Shown here: positions 19,301-24,963 of the stretch, in pieces
Numbering within the stretch: the stretch's first letter is position 1
Layout of the letters: each line of letters begins with the position of its first letter
NCBI GenBank assembly: GCA_039961635.1
Contig: JABRWB010000025.1
Coordinates: 1-36,632 of the forward strand
Reading direction: 5' to 3'
Origin: a bacterium
GTDB taxonomy: Bacteria > 4484-113 > JAGGVC01
Length of the DNA stretch: 36,632 nucleotides
Program-made: the position numbers and the translations under genes
Notes under the pieces: model-generated
Told to the model about the DNA's origin: nothing
The model's database searches: none
Seen by the model: the letters and a program-made list of their open reading frames with translations, nothing else

Positions 19301-19418
19301 GCTCAATACCGCACCCGAGAGTTCGTTGTTCAATCCCGAAGGCTTCGAGCCCGAACAAAGGCTGACCCACAAGGTCATCTACAGGCAGGACACCAAGCTG
19401 GATGAGGTCGGGTATTAG
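10344..19418 (+). CDS. Giant GspK-like pseudopilin with PKD, IPT and PPC-like domains (3024 aa)
   Basis: One uninterrupted frame encodes 3024 residues (over 300 kDa). ATG 10344 is chosen over GTG 10329 because GTGAGG lies about 9 bases upstream. The N-terminal KGFILIAAIVFIALLLPLV is a prepilin-type helix with Ala instead of Glu at position 5, the hallmark of GspK. GspK elements follow: ITDEAGRLNLN (~294), helix-hairpin-helix ALPGVNDAIATRILKG (~405), LTDVKQLLDFGF and KDYVTVFS (~526), NINNVVTPATLES (~558). Then come large beta modules: PKD-like (~1112-1202, ~1220-1330, ~1985-2100, ~2101-2183; the last has DYGDGTP), an IPT/TIG-like module (~1366-1470) and a PPC-like module (~2295-2440). GspK resumes at FGRININTASEEVLTAL (~2617) with LARAVVDYR and a RGYVFRVEG strand near the end. 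DxDxDG loops recur (~113, 321, 370, 782, 880, 1873). Classical GspK is about 330 residues. Expected role: the periplasmic tip of the pseudopilus. Confidence 0.85.
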   Translation: MAKNKLSSINSLFLMKSERPKGAKGFILIAAIVFIALLLPLVTLILSAVSQETISANNLLIETKTRNAADTAVNSAISVLIDRQLMPDYIVSTLPQHQGRAIIVDDNGVLRWDIDNDGAGLDGIYGTDDDWWIGPYKDRKMMGPDSDYPQYDPEEERNYQVGFRWVNWNKPTYLAENWAWFGRNNPFAFNRASGRPVYLYNQFAAIYDGGTGGITPQDWQGYHPEDSSVFPPNRWVVPGYYQNAPVPTSTVISGNVGGLGGGGDKGSLGVSTVSLYQPLTNTFDTPDELESEVSITDEAGRLNLNIFCKKLPVWATENEVIDFDLDGEYTGDFDGNGVPGEPIWKWIDNPLFPDRDTVIPIGQGTGQGTDFNGDGINSPEIGEDIQHYYAPDWTDYAVKSKAMLMALPGVNDAIATRILKGLNPDLSSLPAGYTPDPSGITPNPPVDRRADVPNLSPNFWAYYFEVDAFGQITDIMLEYTNTHSGVRPDFDLDNDDVPLPRPRPLTDVKQLLDFGFTKQQFDRIKDYVTVFSYDTNVLGTEVWDAEPTSGDNDEIADVRYNINNVVTPATLESYRSAASELQSFIRNHLTETRYKKITLPVVDRDGRTKSDPLFQDPSTHPYKLNPEFSYDSLLSIILYRNGYQSTDAYRYNPIDVNDDDIRVAKPGIPFGIFARFFGGFSNSFIPIADFQPSFVANPNAPMSRNENASIPPHNFQSVADLLEVPLYKFDNLAISAMVDTPSSAVCNPNDTVDVVYLVAFSDVIGADEVDAGGEIIPTYTVVFDMDGDGVMEADDEEIVVDMRDADPNNDLLSFRTPPPTGTRSAIIGSFDKPLYDASVAANPTDPTYWIANNFINFKRTFTFAGGNIPDPDPSLAGQTFDWDGDGRAEFAYDAFGDPFITARVTVIKNRTVDSGGEDDYRALRADEVVKVYIQHNCAAKIPLETNILAIRTGSNTFQVLSRTAGGSVDRGPVYLYNWVYNGFPVDSSVDGLVLAPADWSQQRVAPTISMDPSATTIGLQVFDIWGADAATAAVLGFPYTVIAEFLNPADPNYGNIAHLAPIDGSNVNGFMNPPPPPPPGFGPLFPANASDFDVAEVNSIASAGQLFVEVAAETPSIYQNQYSVIHAGAYGGQGPYTYSITVNGPGGYTDTFGSFGPVNQNVFEDRTEDLASSGLYTVTLTVTDSSPIPLVALANTTIAVSGSVNSSTQYADVPNLTVSAKLVPYERGNPGNARSFQGIASVSGGRPNYLLRWDVRDQNGAVINQNHPGGTTPMTYTAPGATPIFTFNPNSSSDGIYFVYVSVIDNTDRNPNLVSSTIATDVVPVLIGPSTDLRVSPSIYANPPGNAFTGTARSAESISLVVPGAPRVYSYASSGHNAIEPRIAPAGSVIEIRGINFDTANPSSNIVTFEPGIQAAAISAFNDPDHLPGIGEFQQQVLRVRIPDNAVSGFVTVRNQFGTSQNSSEYNFLMTNWRVSFDLYAAHIDTYNEDPLLQDRYRYEVDFQGDGKVDAAIETTDLEVLAANRPELTYDYANDGFGNYQATLRVTNLVSRKVGVSHQLVQMRDLTEMALNRANQSEAMGLSVNILPDYRQRLPLLTQNLQIKSYINGVTNALSLGYKWNVDSNETSSAFKANRIVGTLPYFNSNPNFITSDVIVEGYLDARWATPATPVDVVVRIKYPFDLNEPNEPMLSFDLGDQCGTYTFDMADGGAPIVARGVVVERGPNYSVEEVRFSYEFVNADGPSTFHNPTFTAVSGWGQPFPIATFSLPSIRISSYLTNLTLSMQDAFTPKIYDGNQHLVGLTVMFDRTANGETHTVEATDNVALPIVQQPESNVHSYLAFNPSYALSYGAGAAEFSMLGIMGGSPTLDYRSDINADGRVDIGGSVFPNPHTGTVPLRNTLVPVSAWAFTPGYGWHDVIPQIPGFNIGTVTVPYEATRGVYTGWAMVSETVTPPYTNANRNISVDTQEIMVGGRQIPQAGLVPPSLAVNIFVDPLLGTVSDVYSLASYASGGSGSYTYLWEVFWDDGVNPAVPIVLSQGQEVLSQSYFSPISDAFDEYNGGAGNIPSLAGRYMVRLTVNDGSGINPPVQDSVFIEVRDQPLSAQLFVNPPAGTIDQNLDFWVYIEGGTPPYTYQIDYGDGTPVVTVGNVTSSLSFLSHAYTVFSPPGGYHAKLEVRDSTGTVVGGVGTGAGDPTPPVPNGQPNYDEEIAIGDRLPLNISLMSTPVSGVNAFPVEVHYAIGGGVKSSAISGGAGSYIVGLNLLDENGNIVGNWFGTDPNTFGPNGHPDVDVIIPGNPQFFESEFNGTPGTADQLPPDYDSISPRGNPQRRDYNANNTGQISPTGDIDWFTIDKPFPPPARPLRVDLECTDLAPGESMTISIYSPTDQVNPIDSQTITGGGPTLVQVNATGYNNQGGTFYVRINGVTNPGSSHIYNLRIQMIPPGQPIPPLPAEIPDDDPVTFFVPGPGKYFLQAVVLDGDFQIAFAQIEIYSEGYIAPSTYDGLGTPRVRYTLEPEDPTDSGSRLIEKPQHAIRIWTDPLYDAPTGSYPGATDNDVRLLEADLQILGELFTVDPNPNLFFSSDFSPTTDPLKSRRYEMSFVNNPFNAGDSEDFYDTYTFGRININTASEEVLTALFSTIVVERGYYYTSNPADPDYRLNGQRDYSRDVLISPAEAAALARAVVDYRNSYYDAQMNEIAGFDNFATGTDAIRVSHLPVIGPWDGANPHEYDATDRGATIPAFDDDAVDNVYDNYAGNYYNLENSAYKFYATSDIAIVRKQLSTESDEEYAVYLNNVFDNDDGDGYDARYYITYDEEAGETVETARNKLAVIQSNGQVAYSWMPNPPFQSVYDLYKVLGEAADFTRLNPNPIDFEIDAATGRPSYDESAMNTIGDADIGNVRVYSGPSVFKYVERWVSGEGSGHAIRGRYEVVTNYLADIAPYITTRGYVFRVEGRGALPTTNADQGNALMGGRISRDKNVLAIVDIGPLNTAPESSLFNPEGFEPEQRLTHKVIYRQDTKLDEVGY

Positions 19419-19463
19419 GCCCGACTCGATACCGGCGCGGCGAATATTAAATAAGTGCAATCC

Positions 19464-19492
19464 AAGGGGAGCCTCCCGGCTCCCCTTTTTTT
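19464..19492 (+). terminator. Intrinsic terminator after the giant gene
   Basis: A perfect 8-bp stem (GGGGAGCC / GGCTCCCC) with a TCCC loop is followed by seven T residues. Two A residues before the stem extend the pairing. It ends the pseudopilin region. Confidence 0.95.
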
Positions 19493-19520
19493 CATTTTGG
19501 CCCATAATTGCGAGGCGGTG

Positions 19521-19536
19521 TTGACAGCTTGACAGC
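19521..19536 (+). repeat. Tandem TTGACAGC direct repeat
   Basis: TTGACAGC occurs twice back to back (19521-19528 and 19529-19536). The second copy supplies the -35 hexamer of the secretin-operon promoter; the first would be 25 bp from the same -10 and so cannot serve it normally. Confidence 0.8.
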
Positions 19537-19557
19537 CTTGCAGGAAATGTCTACAAT
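19529..19557 (+). promoter_or_regulatory. Sigma70-type promoter for the secretin operon
   Basis: A perfect -35 TTGACA (19529-19534), a 17-bp spacer and TACAAT (19552-19557), one mismatch from consensus. Transcription should begin near 19564, giving a leader of about 104 bases before the GTG at 19668. Within the leader I see only a weak hairpin (TTGCT/AGCAA, 19567-19580) and no recognisable riboswitch. Confidence 0.85.
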
Positions 19558-19667
19558 ATCCCTGTTTTGCTGTGTAGCAAGCGCCCCGCGCGCATCATCT
19601 TGGCCAGTGATTTGACCGTGATTAAGCGTTTAAATTGCGGGACATAGCCCTGTAGGAGGAACCGGCC

Positions 19668-22600
19668 GTGGTTCGTTTAAGTTCTGCACGGTTTTGCAGC
19701 TCTTGGAATGTAGGTGTTTTCGGTGTTGTGGCGATGCTGGCGCTACTAGCCAGCAGCGTCGGCGCGAGCCAAATAACCGATGTCCGCGTTAAAGGGCTGT
19801 CCGACCGGGATCTTGTAATCATTTCCACAGACAAGGAAATGGTTCAACCCGACATGGTCGTTCAGAAACTGCTTCCAACCAGGCTCGAAGTAGTTTTTTC
19901 GGGCTTCGGCTCGCCGGAGCTGGATCTGGGCGCGCTGAAAAGCGGCCTGGTCAATCGCCTGAGCCTCGTTCGCGCGAACGGCGACTTGACTTTGGTGGTT
20001 CAGCTTGACCACCAGGGAAAGGCCAACCCCGAGATGTTTCGGTGGAGCAATCCCAGGCCCAATTTATGCGTTCTTGAGATTTTTCATCCGACTTCCGACC
20101 GCTCCAAACTCTCGGACGCGATGATGGGATTCGAATCCACGCCGGCCGGTTCGGAACCAACTCTTCCAGTAGAGCCGGCAGCGGTTCTCGAATCGCCCGT
20201 ACCTGACGCGCTGCAACCCTCGGCGCTTGTCAACGATGTTTCGTTTAATCCCGCGACGAGTGAGCTGAAGATCAACTTGAGCAGCCCAATTGAGCCTTTG
20301 GTGAAGGTGGGCAACTTCCCTCCGTCGCTGACAGTGGAATTGCCGGAGGCGGCTCTTTCATCCCGCGTTCCGACGTTCGTTACAAAATACCACGGGCGAA
20401 TCCTTCATATAACGACAAGGGAAATAGCTCGGGCGGACGGTTCAACGGACGCTTCGGAGGTCCTGATCGTTTTCACGAACGGAACCGAGCCGGGCTTTGA
20501 TGTTCAAAAGTCCGCGAACGGCTCAACGGTAACGATTAAGCTTTCAGGTATCGAAACCGAATCGGCGGCGGTTGTCCCGGAGCCGCAGCCGGAACCGCCG
20601 GCGGTCGAAACTGTTGTTGCTCCGGCCGTCGAAGAATCGGCCTCCGTCGAAGAATCGGCTGCTCCGGTGATTGAAACTCCAGCGGCTCCGGCCTTCGAAA
20701 CGCCGGTTGCTGCGGAAACCGGATTTGTTACATCCGTCAAGTACGATTCTTCCACTGGTACGCTCAGCATTACGACCGATGAGAAATCCACGGTCAGCGC
20801 GACCCGTGAGAATTTCCCGCCGGGGTACCGTATTTCTGTAAACAAAAAACTCGGCAAAGCGGTGCCCGGCACCGTCGCAAAGTTCCAGGGTTCCGTGCGC
20901 TGGATAAGCGCCGCGACGGGCTCCGATGCTTCCACCACCAACATATTCGTCCAATTTGAAAACGGCGCAGACTGGACGTTGCTGTCTGCCAGCGATTCGG
21001 GCGACGGGCTCAACCACAGCATTGTATTCGGGAAAGCGCCGGTTTCAGCGGCGGCACCGGCGTTGGCGGAGGCGATTCCGGCGGTGGAGGAATCGGTTGA
21101 AGAAGCCACCGCGCCATCTGCCGAACTCTACGAGCTGCCGGCGGAATCGGCGGTTTCGACTCCGGCGGAATCGACTTATGACGGGGTTATCGCTCCCAGT
21201 GTTGACGAACTTATGGGCGAAGCTCCTGCCGAATCGTCCGACAATGAGACGGTTGGCGAAGCCGATTACGACGACTTCCCCGTATACGATCTAGAGCAGT
21301 TCCGTCAACGCGAAGGCGAATATGAGCTCCCTGAATTCGAAGGGATGAAGGATCGTTTGTCCGATGTTTTGGTCACTCTGCCCCGAGCGATTTCCATTTA
21401 CTCGGCTCTGACGATAATGAGTCAAGTGTCGGGAATAAGCATTATTCTCGATCCTTACTGGAATATGGATCCTCGCGGCACAGGTCCCACCGACCGTCCG
21501 CCGTTGGATACTCTCGGCCCCGGTGGCGGTTTCGGCGGCGGCGGATTCCGCGAGGCCGGGCAGTTCGAAGCCATCACTTTCCAGGAAGGCCTTGCCGTCC
21601 AGGGCAACTTCACCGACGTCCCGTTCGACATCGCCCTCAAGATATTGCTCGACAGCAACAACTTGAAGATGAAGGTTTACCGCGACGAAAGCGATCCGTA
21701 CGCAAAGCCCATCGTTTTTGTAACGAGCCGCGAGCGTATGGAGCACGAGCTTAAGGACGCAAACGAAGTTGAACTCTACCAACTCCACTATGCGGATCCG
21801 AACCAGATAATCCAGATACTTTGGACGATGGATATCCTTCCCTCGTTTAACGTCGGGTATTACACCTACCGAGGCATTTCGGGAGGAAATCTCGGCGGAC
21901 AGGGGCAGGGCGGTTTTGGAGGATCCGGCGGCGGAACCGGCAGAGGCGGAAGCGGCGGCGGCGGCAGCTTCAGAAACGCGAGTGTTGACCTGTCAACCGC
22001 ACCCGCCTATTTCGCCGAGCCGATGCAGGGCATCTCTCCTGGATCTCCAGGAGGTGGCGGCGGGGGCGCCGGCGGCGGCCAGGGCCAGGGCGGCCAGGGC
22101 GGTATAGGCGGCCAGGGCCAGGGCGGAGTCGGAGGCGGCATACCGCTTCCGACCGCAAAGAGCGGCCTGATCATTATGCGGGGTACGCGCGAAACGCTTG
22201 AAATCGCCAAAGACATCATCCGCAAAGTGGACAAGCCGCCAAAGCAAGCCAGTCTCAAGGTAACCATTTATACCGTTACCGAGAATCCGCAGACCGTTTA
22301 CGGGCTTTTGACCGGCCAGGCGAATAGGGACCGCACATTCTGGGATTACGGCGGAGGCTCGCTCGGGCTTACGATTCCGGCAAAGGGCGGAATCATACCG
22401 ACCGACAACTACGAGCTGACCTTCAACGCGCTGCAGACCGAGCGCAAAGCGAAGGTAATCAACCAGACCGAGATCGCCGTGATTGACGGACTCCCGGCCA
22501 ACATCGAATTCAACAGGACGCGAGGCAACTTCCGCACTACCGTCACTTTCGACGCCAACGGAAACGCATTCCGCACCGGCACGTTCGACGAAGTGACGGC

Positions 22601-22958
22601 GGATACAAGCCTCGACTTCCTGCCGCAGATCGACGACTACGGCCGCATCACGCTGCAGTTCCAGCCCGATGTGACCGTGTTCGACGGCCCGCCGCAGGTT
22701 GCGCAGGACGGACAGGGCGGCGAAGTCACCTTCCAGCCGACCACCACGACCACACTCAACACGGTACTGCGTCTGCAGGACGGCGAGACTGCGCTCATCG
22801 GCGGACTTATGATTGAAACCGACAGCGACGACATCGAAAAGGTGCCGCTGCTTGGCGACATTCCGTTCATCGGCTCGATATTCTCCCATCACAACAAGAG
22901 CCGTGAAACGAGCTACATCTTCGTCACGATTTCGGCGACCATCATCGACGACAAATAA
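19668..22958 (+). CDS. Outer-membrane secretin with AMIN-like repeats (GspD/PilQ-like)
   Basis: 1096 residues initiating at GTG 19668, with AGGAGG upstream. A signal peptide (~1-34, ending VGAS) is followed by an AMIN domain (~36-145) and two further AMIN-like repeats (~190-290, ~350-445); AMIN domains bind peptidoglycan in PilQ secretins. An Ala/Pro/Glu-rich linker leads to an STN/N0-type region (~560-690, VLVTLPRAISIYSALTIMSQ) and an N1-like domain interrupted by Gly-rich low-complexity inserts (~739-825). The secretin core ends in VPLLGDIPFIGSIFSHHNKS (~1058) and ETSYIFVTISATII, the secretin signature that forms the outer-membrane gate. Its role is the exit channel for a pilus or secreted substrate. 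AMIN repeats favour PilQ; the pseudopilin set favours GspD. It leads an operon with PilM-PilN-, PilO- and PilP-like genes. Confidence 0.92.
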   Translation: MVRLSSARFCSSWNVGVFGVVAMLALLASSVGASQITDVRVKGLSDRDLVIISTDKEMVQPDMVVQKLLPTRLEVVFSGFGSPELDLGALKSGLVNRLSLVRANGDLTLVVQLDHQGKANPEMFRWSNPRPNLCVLEIFHPTSDRSKLSDAMMGFESTPAGSEPTLPVEPAAVLESPVPDALQPSALVNDVSFNPATSELKINLSSPIEPLVKVGNFPPSLTVELPEAALSSRVPTFVTKYHGRILHITTREIARADGSTDASEVLIVFTNGTEPGFDVQKSANGSTVTIKLSGIETESAAVVPEPQPEPPAVETVVAPAVEESASVEESAAPVIETPAAPAFETPVAAETGFVTSVKYDSSTGTLSITTDEKSTVSATRENFPPGYRISVNKKLGKAVPGTVAKFQGSVRWISAATGSDASTTNIFVQFENGADWTLLSASDSGDGLNHSIVFGKAPVSAAAPALAEAIPAVEESVEEATAPSAELYELPAESAVSTPAESTYDGVIAPSVDELMGEAPAESSDNETVGEADYDDFPVYDLEQFRQREGEYELPEFEGMKDRLSDVLVTLPRAISIYSALTIMSQVSGISIILDPYWNMDPRGTGPTDRPPLDTLGPGGGFGGGGFREAGQFEAITFQEGLAVQGNFTDVPFDIALKILLDSNNLKMKVYRDESDPYAKPIVFVTSRERMEHELKDANEVELYQLHYADPNQIIQILWTMDILPSFNVGYYTYRGISGGNLGGQGQGGFGGSGGGTGRGGSGGGGSFRNASVDLSTAPAYFAEPMQGISPGSPGGGGGGAGGGQGQGGQGGIGGQGQGGVGGGIPLPTAKSGLIIMRGTRETLEIAKDIIRKVDKPPKQASLKVTIYTVTENPQTVYGLLTGQANRDRTFWDYGGGSLGLTIPAKGGIIPTDNYELTFNALQTERKAKVINQTEIAVIDGLPANIEFNRTRGNFRTTVTFDANGNAFRTGTFDEVTADTSLDFLPQIDDYGRITLQFQPDVTVFDGPPQVAQDGQGGEVTFQPTTTTTLNTVLRLQDGETALIGGLMIETDSDDIEKVPLLGDIPFIGSIFSHHNKSRETSYIFVTISATIIDDK
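22076..22126 (+). repeat. 33-bp-period repeat inside the secretin gene
   Basis: The 18-mer CGGCCAGGGCCAGGGCGG occurs at 22076-22093 and again at 22109-22126, exactly 33 bp (11 codons) apart, within a stretch coding GGQGQGGQGGI-type sequence. In-frame repeats of this kind can expand or contract by slippage without breaking the gene. Confidence 0.8.
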
Positions 22959-22997
22959 TTTTTAAAATCCGGCCCGCGGGCTGGAACAAGATTGCTG

Positions 22998-23020
22998 CGA
23001 GGAGGTCACAGCGTGTGACC
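22998..23020 (+). other. Hairpin with SD-linked start-stop GTG-TGA before the PilM-PilN gene
   Basis: GAGGAGG (22999-23005) precedes GTG at 23013-23015, which is followed at once by TGA at 23016-23018, a one-codon reading frame. The same bases form a perfect 7-bp hairpin (GGTCACA / TGTGACC, 23004-23020, loop GCG). A second AGGAGGT at 23027-23033 serves the real TTG start at 23041. It may be a relic of a duplicated ribosome-binding site or a small translational control element. Confidence 0.5.
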
Positions 23021-23040
23021 CCAACCAGGAGGTAGCTGTC

Positions 23041-24963
23041 TTGGCAACTGCAAAACGGAAGAAAAGCTTGAAGCCGCTGGATATCGGTCTCGACCTGACC
23101 AGCGACGAGCTTCGTGTAGTGGGCTTGTCCCGCTCGCGTGCGGCCTACGTTTTGGAGCGGTTCGCAATCGCTCCGATTCCAAGCTCGGTGTTTTCCGCCG
23201 GCAAGGTGGCCGAGCCAAGGGAACTGGGCAACAAGATCGTGGAAATCTGCGCGGCCAACGGAATCAAGCCCAAGCGGGCGATGATTTCGCTGTCCGGCAA
23301 GGCGGCGATTACGCGTATCGTAGAGCTGCCGAAAATGGGCTTCGCCCAGACGCGGCAGGCCATCGATCTTCAAATCAACCAATACGTTCCTTTCCCGCCG
23401 GGCGACACCGTTTACCAGTTCAAGGTATTGCCTCCATCCGCGGGCAGCAATCCCGCGATGCAGGAAGTGCTCCTGTGCGCCACGCGGCGCAGCACCGTGG
23501 ACAGCTTGATTCAAACGCTGCGCTCCGCGAAGATCGAGCCGGGCGGAATCAAAATCACGAGCCTCGCGGCCTCCAGGCTGATACTTCCCCGGCTGGAAGG
23601 CTACACCCAGACGGCATGTTTGATCGACGTTCGCGACACTGTCACAGACCTGTCGTTCTTCATCAACGGCAATTTCCGGCTGTCCCGTCCGATCGAGATG
23701 GGCTACAACTCGATCATCGCCAAGCTCAGCCAGGCGCTCGGTGTTTCCAACGCGGAAGCGGAAGAGCACCTGCGCAACGAGCCGGTGGACCTCGCTCTGC
23801 CCGAAGAGGAAGTCGATCCCTCGGAAGACAACAGGATGCGTGAAACGCTGCTTCCCATTTTCAGCGGTTTCATCAGCGAGCTTATCCGCAGCATCCGCTA
23901 TTACGAATCGCAGGCGCAGCGCAGCGAGCGCGTGGGCAAGCTGTTCGTGTACGGCAACGTTCAGTTGTTCAAGAACCTCGACAGATACATCGAGCAGCAG
24001 ACGGGTCTGGAAGTCAGCGTGCTGTCGGTCACCAGCCTGTTGACCACGCTTCAGGGAGTTTACTCCCAGGACCTGCTGCGCGAGCACGCCGAAAAGTTGG
24101 TGGTGGCATCCGGCCTTGCAGCGGATCTTTCATTCCGCGCCAAGCCCGAGCTCAACCTGATGCCGCAGACCTACTATTTGAAGGAGCAGGCTCGCACGGT
24201 GGTGTGGGCTGGCGTGATCGTGCTTCTGATTATGGCGGCTCTGTTTTACTACCAAATTTCGCTTCTCGACGCAAAGATAAGTCAGAAAAACCAGGAGCTT
24301 GCGGAAGCGAAACAGGTGGAGGCTCAATACAAAGGCGATGCGGACACGTTTGACAACGTGAAAACCAAGATTCAGGCAAACATTCCAAAGTTCAAACAGG
24401 TTTTCGGGCTGGTCGCCAAGCAGCCGATTTGGCCGGGGTATATGACCGAGCTTGGCGCCGTTACGCCTGACACCGTGTACCTTACGGAAGTGACTTTCAA
24501 TTCGAGCGACGCCACGATAGATGTCAAGGGCGTCGCTTCTTCCCGATACGATTTGATGCTTTTCTGCCTGGCGCTGGATCACTCCGATTTCTTCGCTCAA
24601 GTGGAAGTATCCGAATCGGGTGACGAGGCGGCTGGAGGAGGTTCGGGAGGAGGCGGCGGAGGTGCCGCGTCGATTGGCGGGCCGGCCACCACGCTAAGCG
24701 GCCAGGCACCGGTTCCCGCGCCGTCGGTCGGCGGATTGCTGTCCGCCGGGGCTCCTATGGACGAATTTCGTCCGCCTCGCTGGACCGGCCGCCCGGGACA
24801 TAACATTGAGGACTTTTTCGGCACTCCTCCTTGGGCCAGGCGGGTTGTTTCGTGGGGATTCGACATTACGGTGAAGATCCAAAGCAAGGTTTGGAACCAG
24901 GAAGAGCCGCTCGCTCCGTTAACCGATTGGGAGGAGGTGGTGCAGAGTGTCGTCAACACGTAA
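23041..24963 (+). CDS. PilM-PilN fusion (GspL-like inner-membrane assembly protein)
   Basis: 640 residues from TTG 23041, supported by AGGAGGT seven bases upstream; no ATG or GTG in frame nearby fits better. Residues ~1-365 are an actin-like PilM domain (LDIGLDLTSDELRVVGL at the nucleotide-binding start, IDLQINQYVPFPP, IDVRDTVTDLSFF). At ~370-374 LNLMP is the PilN N-terminal motif that docks into PilM in two-protein systems; here it lies on the same chain. It is followed by a membrane helix (~386-408), a coiled coil (~411-440) and a PilN-like periplasmic domain containing a Gly-rich linker (~533-550) and a Pro-rich tail. The arrangement equals that of GspL in type II secretion but keeps a full-length PilM module (GspL is normally about 400 residues). 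It links the cytoplasmic ATPase to the periplasmic ring with the downstream PilO-like protein, whose gene overlaps by 17 bp. Confidence 0.9.
   Translation: MATAKRKKSLKPLDIGLDLTSDELRVVGLSRSRAAYVLERFAIAPIPSSVFSAGKVAEPRELGNKIVEICAANGIKPKRAMISLSGKAAITRIVELPKMGFAQTRQAIDLQINQYVPFPPGDTVYQFKVLPPSAGSNPAMQEVLLCATRRSTVDSLIQTLRSAKIEPGGIKITSLAASRLILPRLEGYTQTACLIDVRDTVTDLSFFINGNFRLSRPIEMGYNSIIAKLSQALGVSNAEAEEHLRNEPVDLALPEEEVDPSEDNRMRETLLPIFSGFISELIRSIRYYESQAQRSERVGKLFVYGNVQLFKNLDRYIEQQTGLEVSVLSVTSLLTTLQGVYSQDLLREHAEKLVVASGLAADLSFRAKPELNLMPQTYYLKEQARTVVWAGVIVLLIMAALFYYQISLLDAKISQKNQELAEAKQVEAQYKGDADTFDNVKTKIQANIPKFKQVFGLVAKQPIWPGYMTELGAVTPDTVYLTEVTFNSSDATIDVKGVASSRYDLMLFCLALDHSDFFAQVEVSESGDEAAGGGSGGGGGGAASIGGPATTLSGQAPVPAPSVGGLLSAGAPMDEFRPPRWTGRPGHNIEDFFGTPPWARRVVSWGFDITVKIQSKVWNQEEPLAPLTDWEEVVQSVVNT

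Noticed and set aside
21880-22140. Repeat-rich DNA as a CRISPR-like or non-coding repeat array
   Set aside because: The repeats are in frame and encode Gly/Gln-rich loops in the secretin; there are no regular spacers.
22970-22984. GC hairpin after the secretin stop codon as a terminator
   Set aside because: The stem has a G-T pair and a 2-base loop, no T tract follows, and the next gene shares the operon with overlapping downstream members.
24140-24250. PilM-PilN junction as a sequencing error merging two genes
   Set aside because: The frame is continuous with no nearby stop or start signal at the junction, and no ribosome-binding site precedes the PilN portion.
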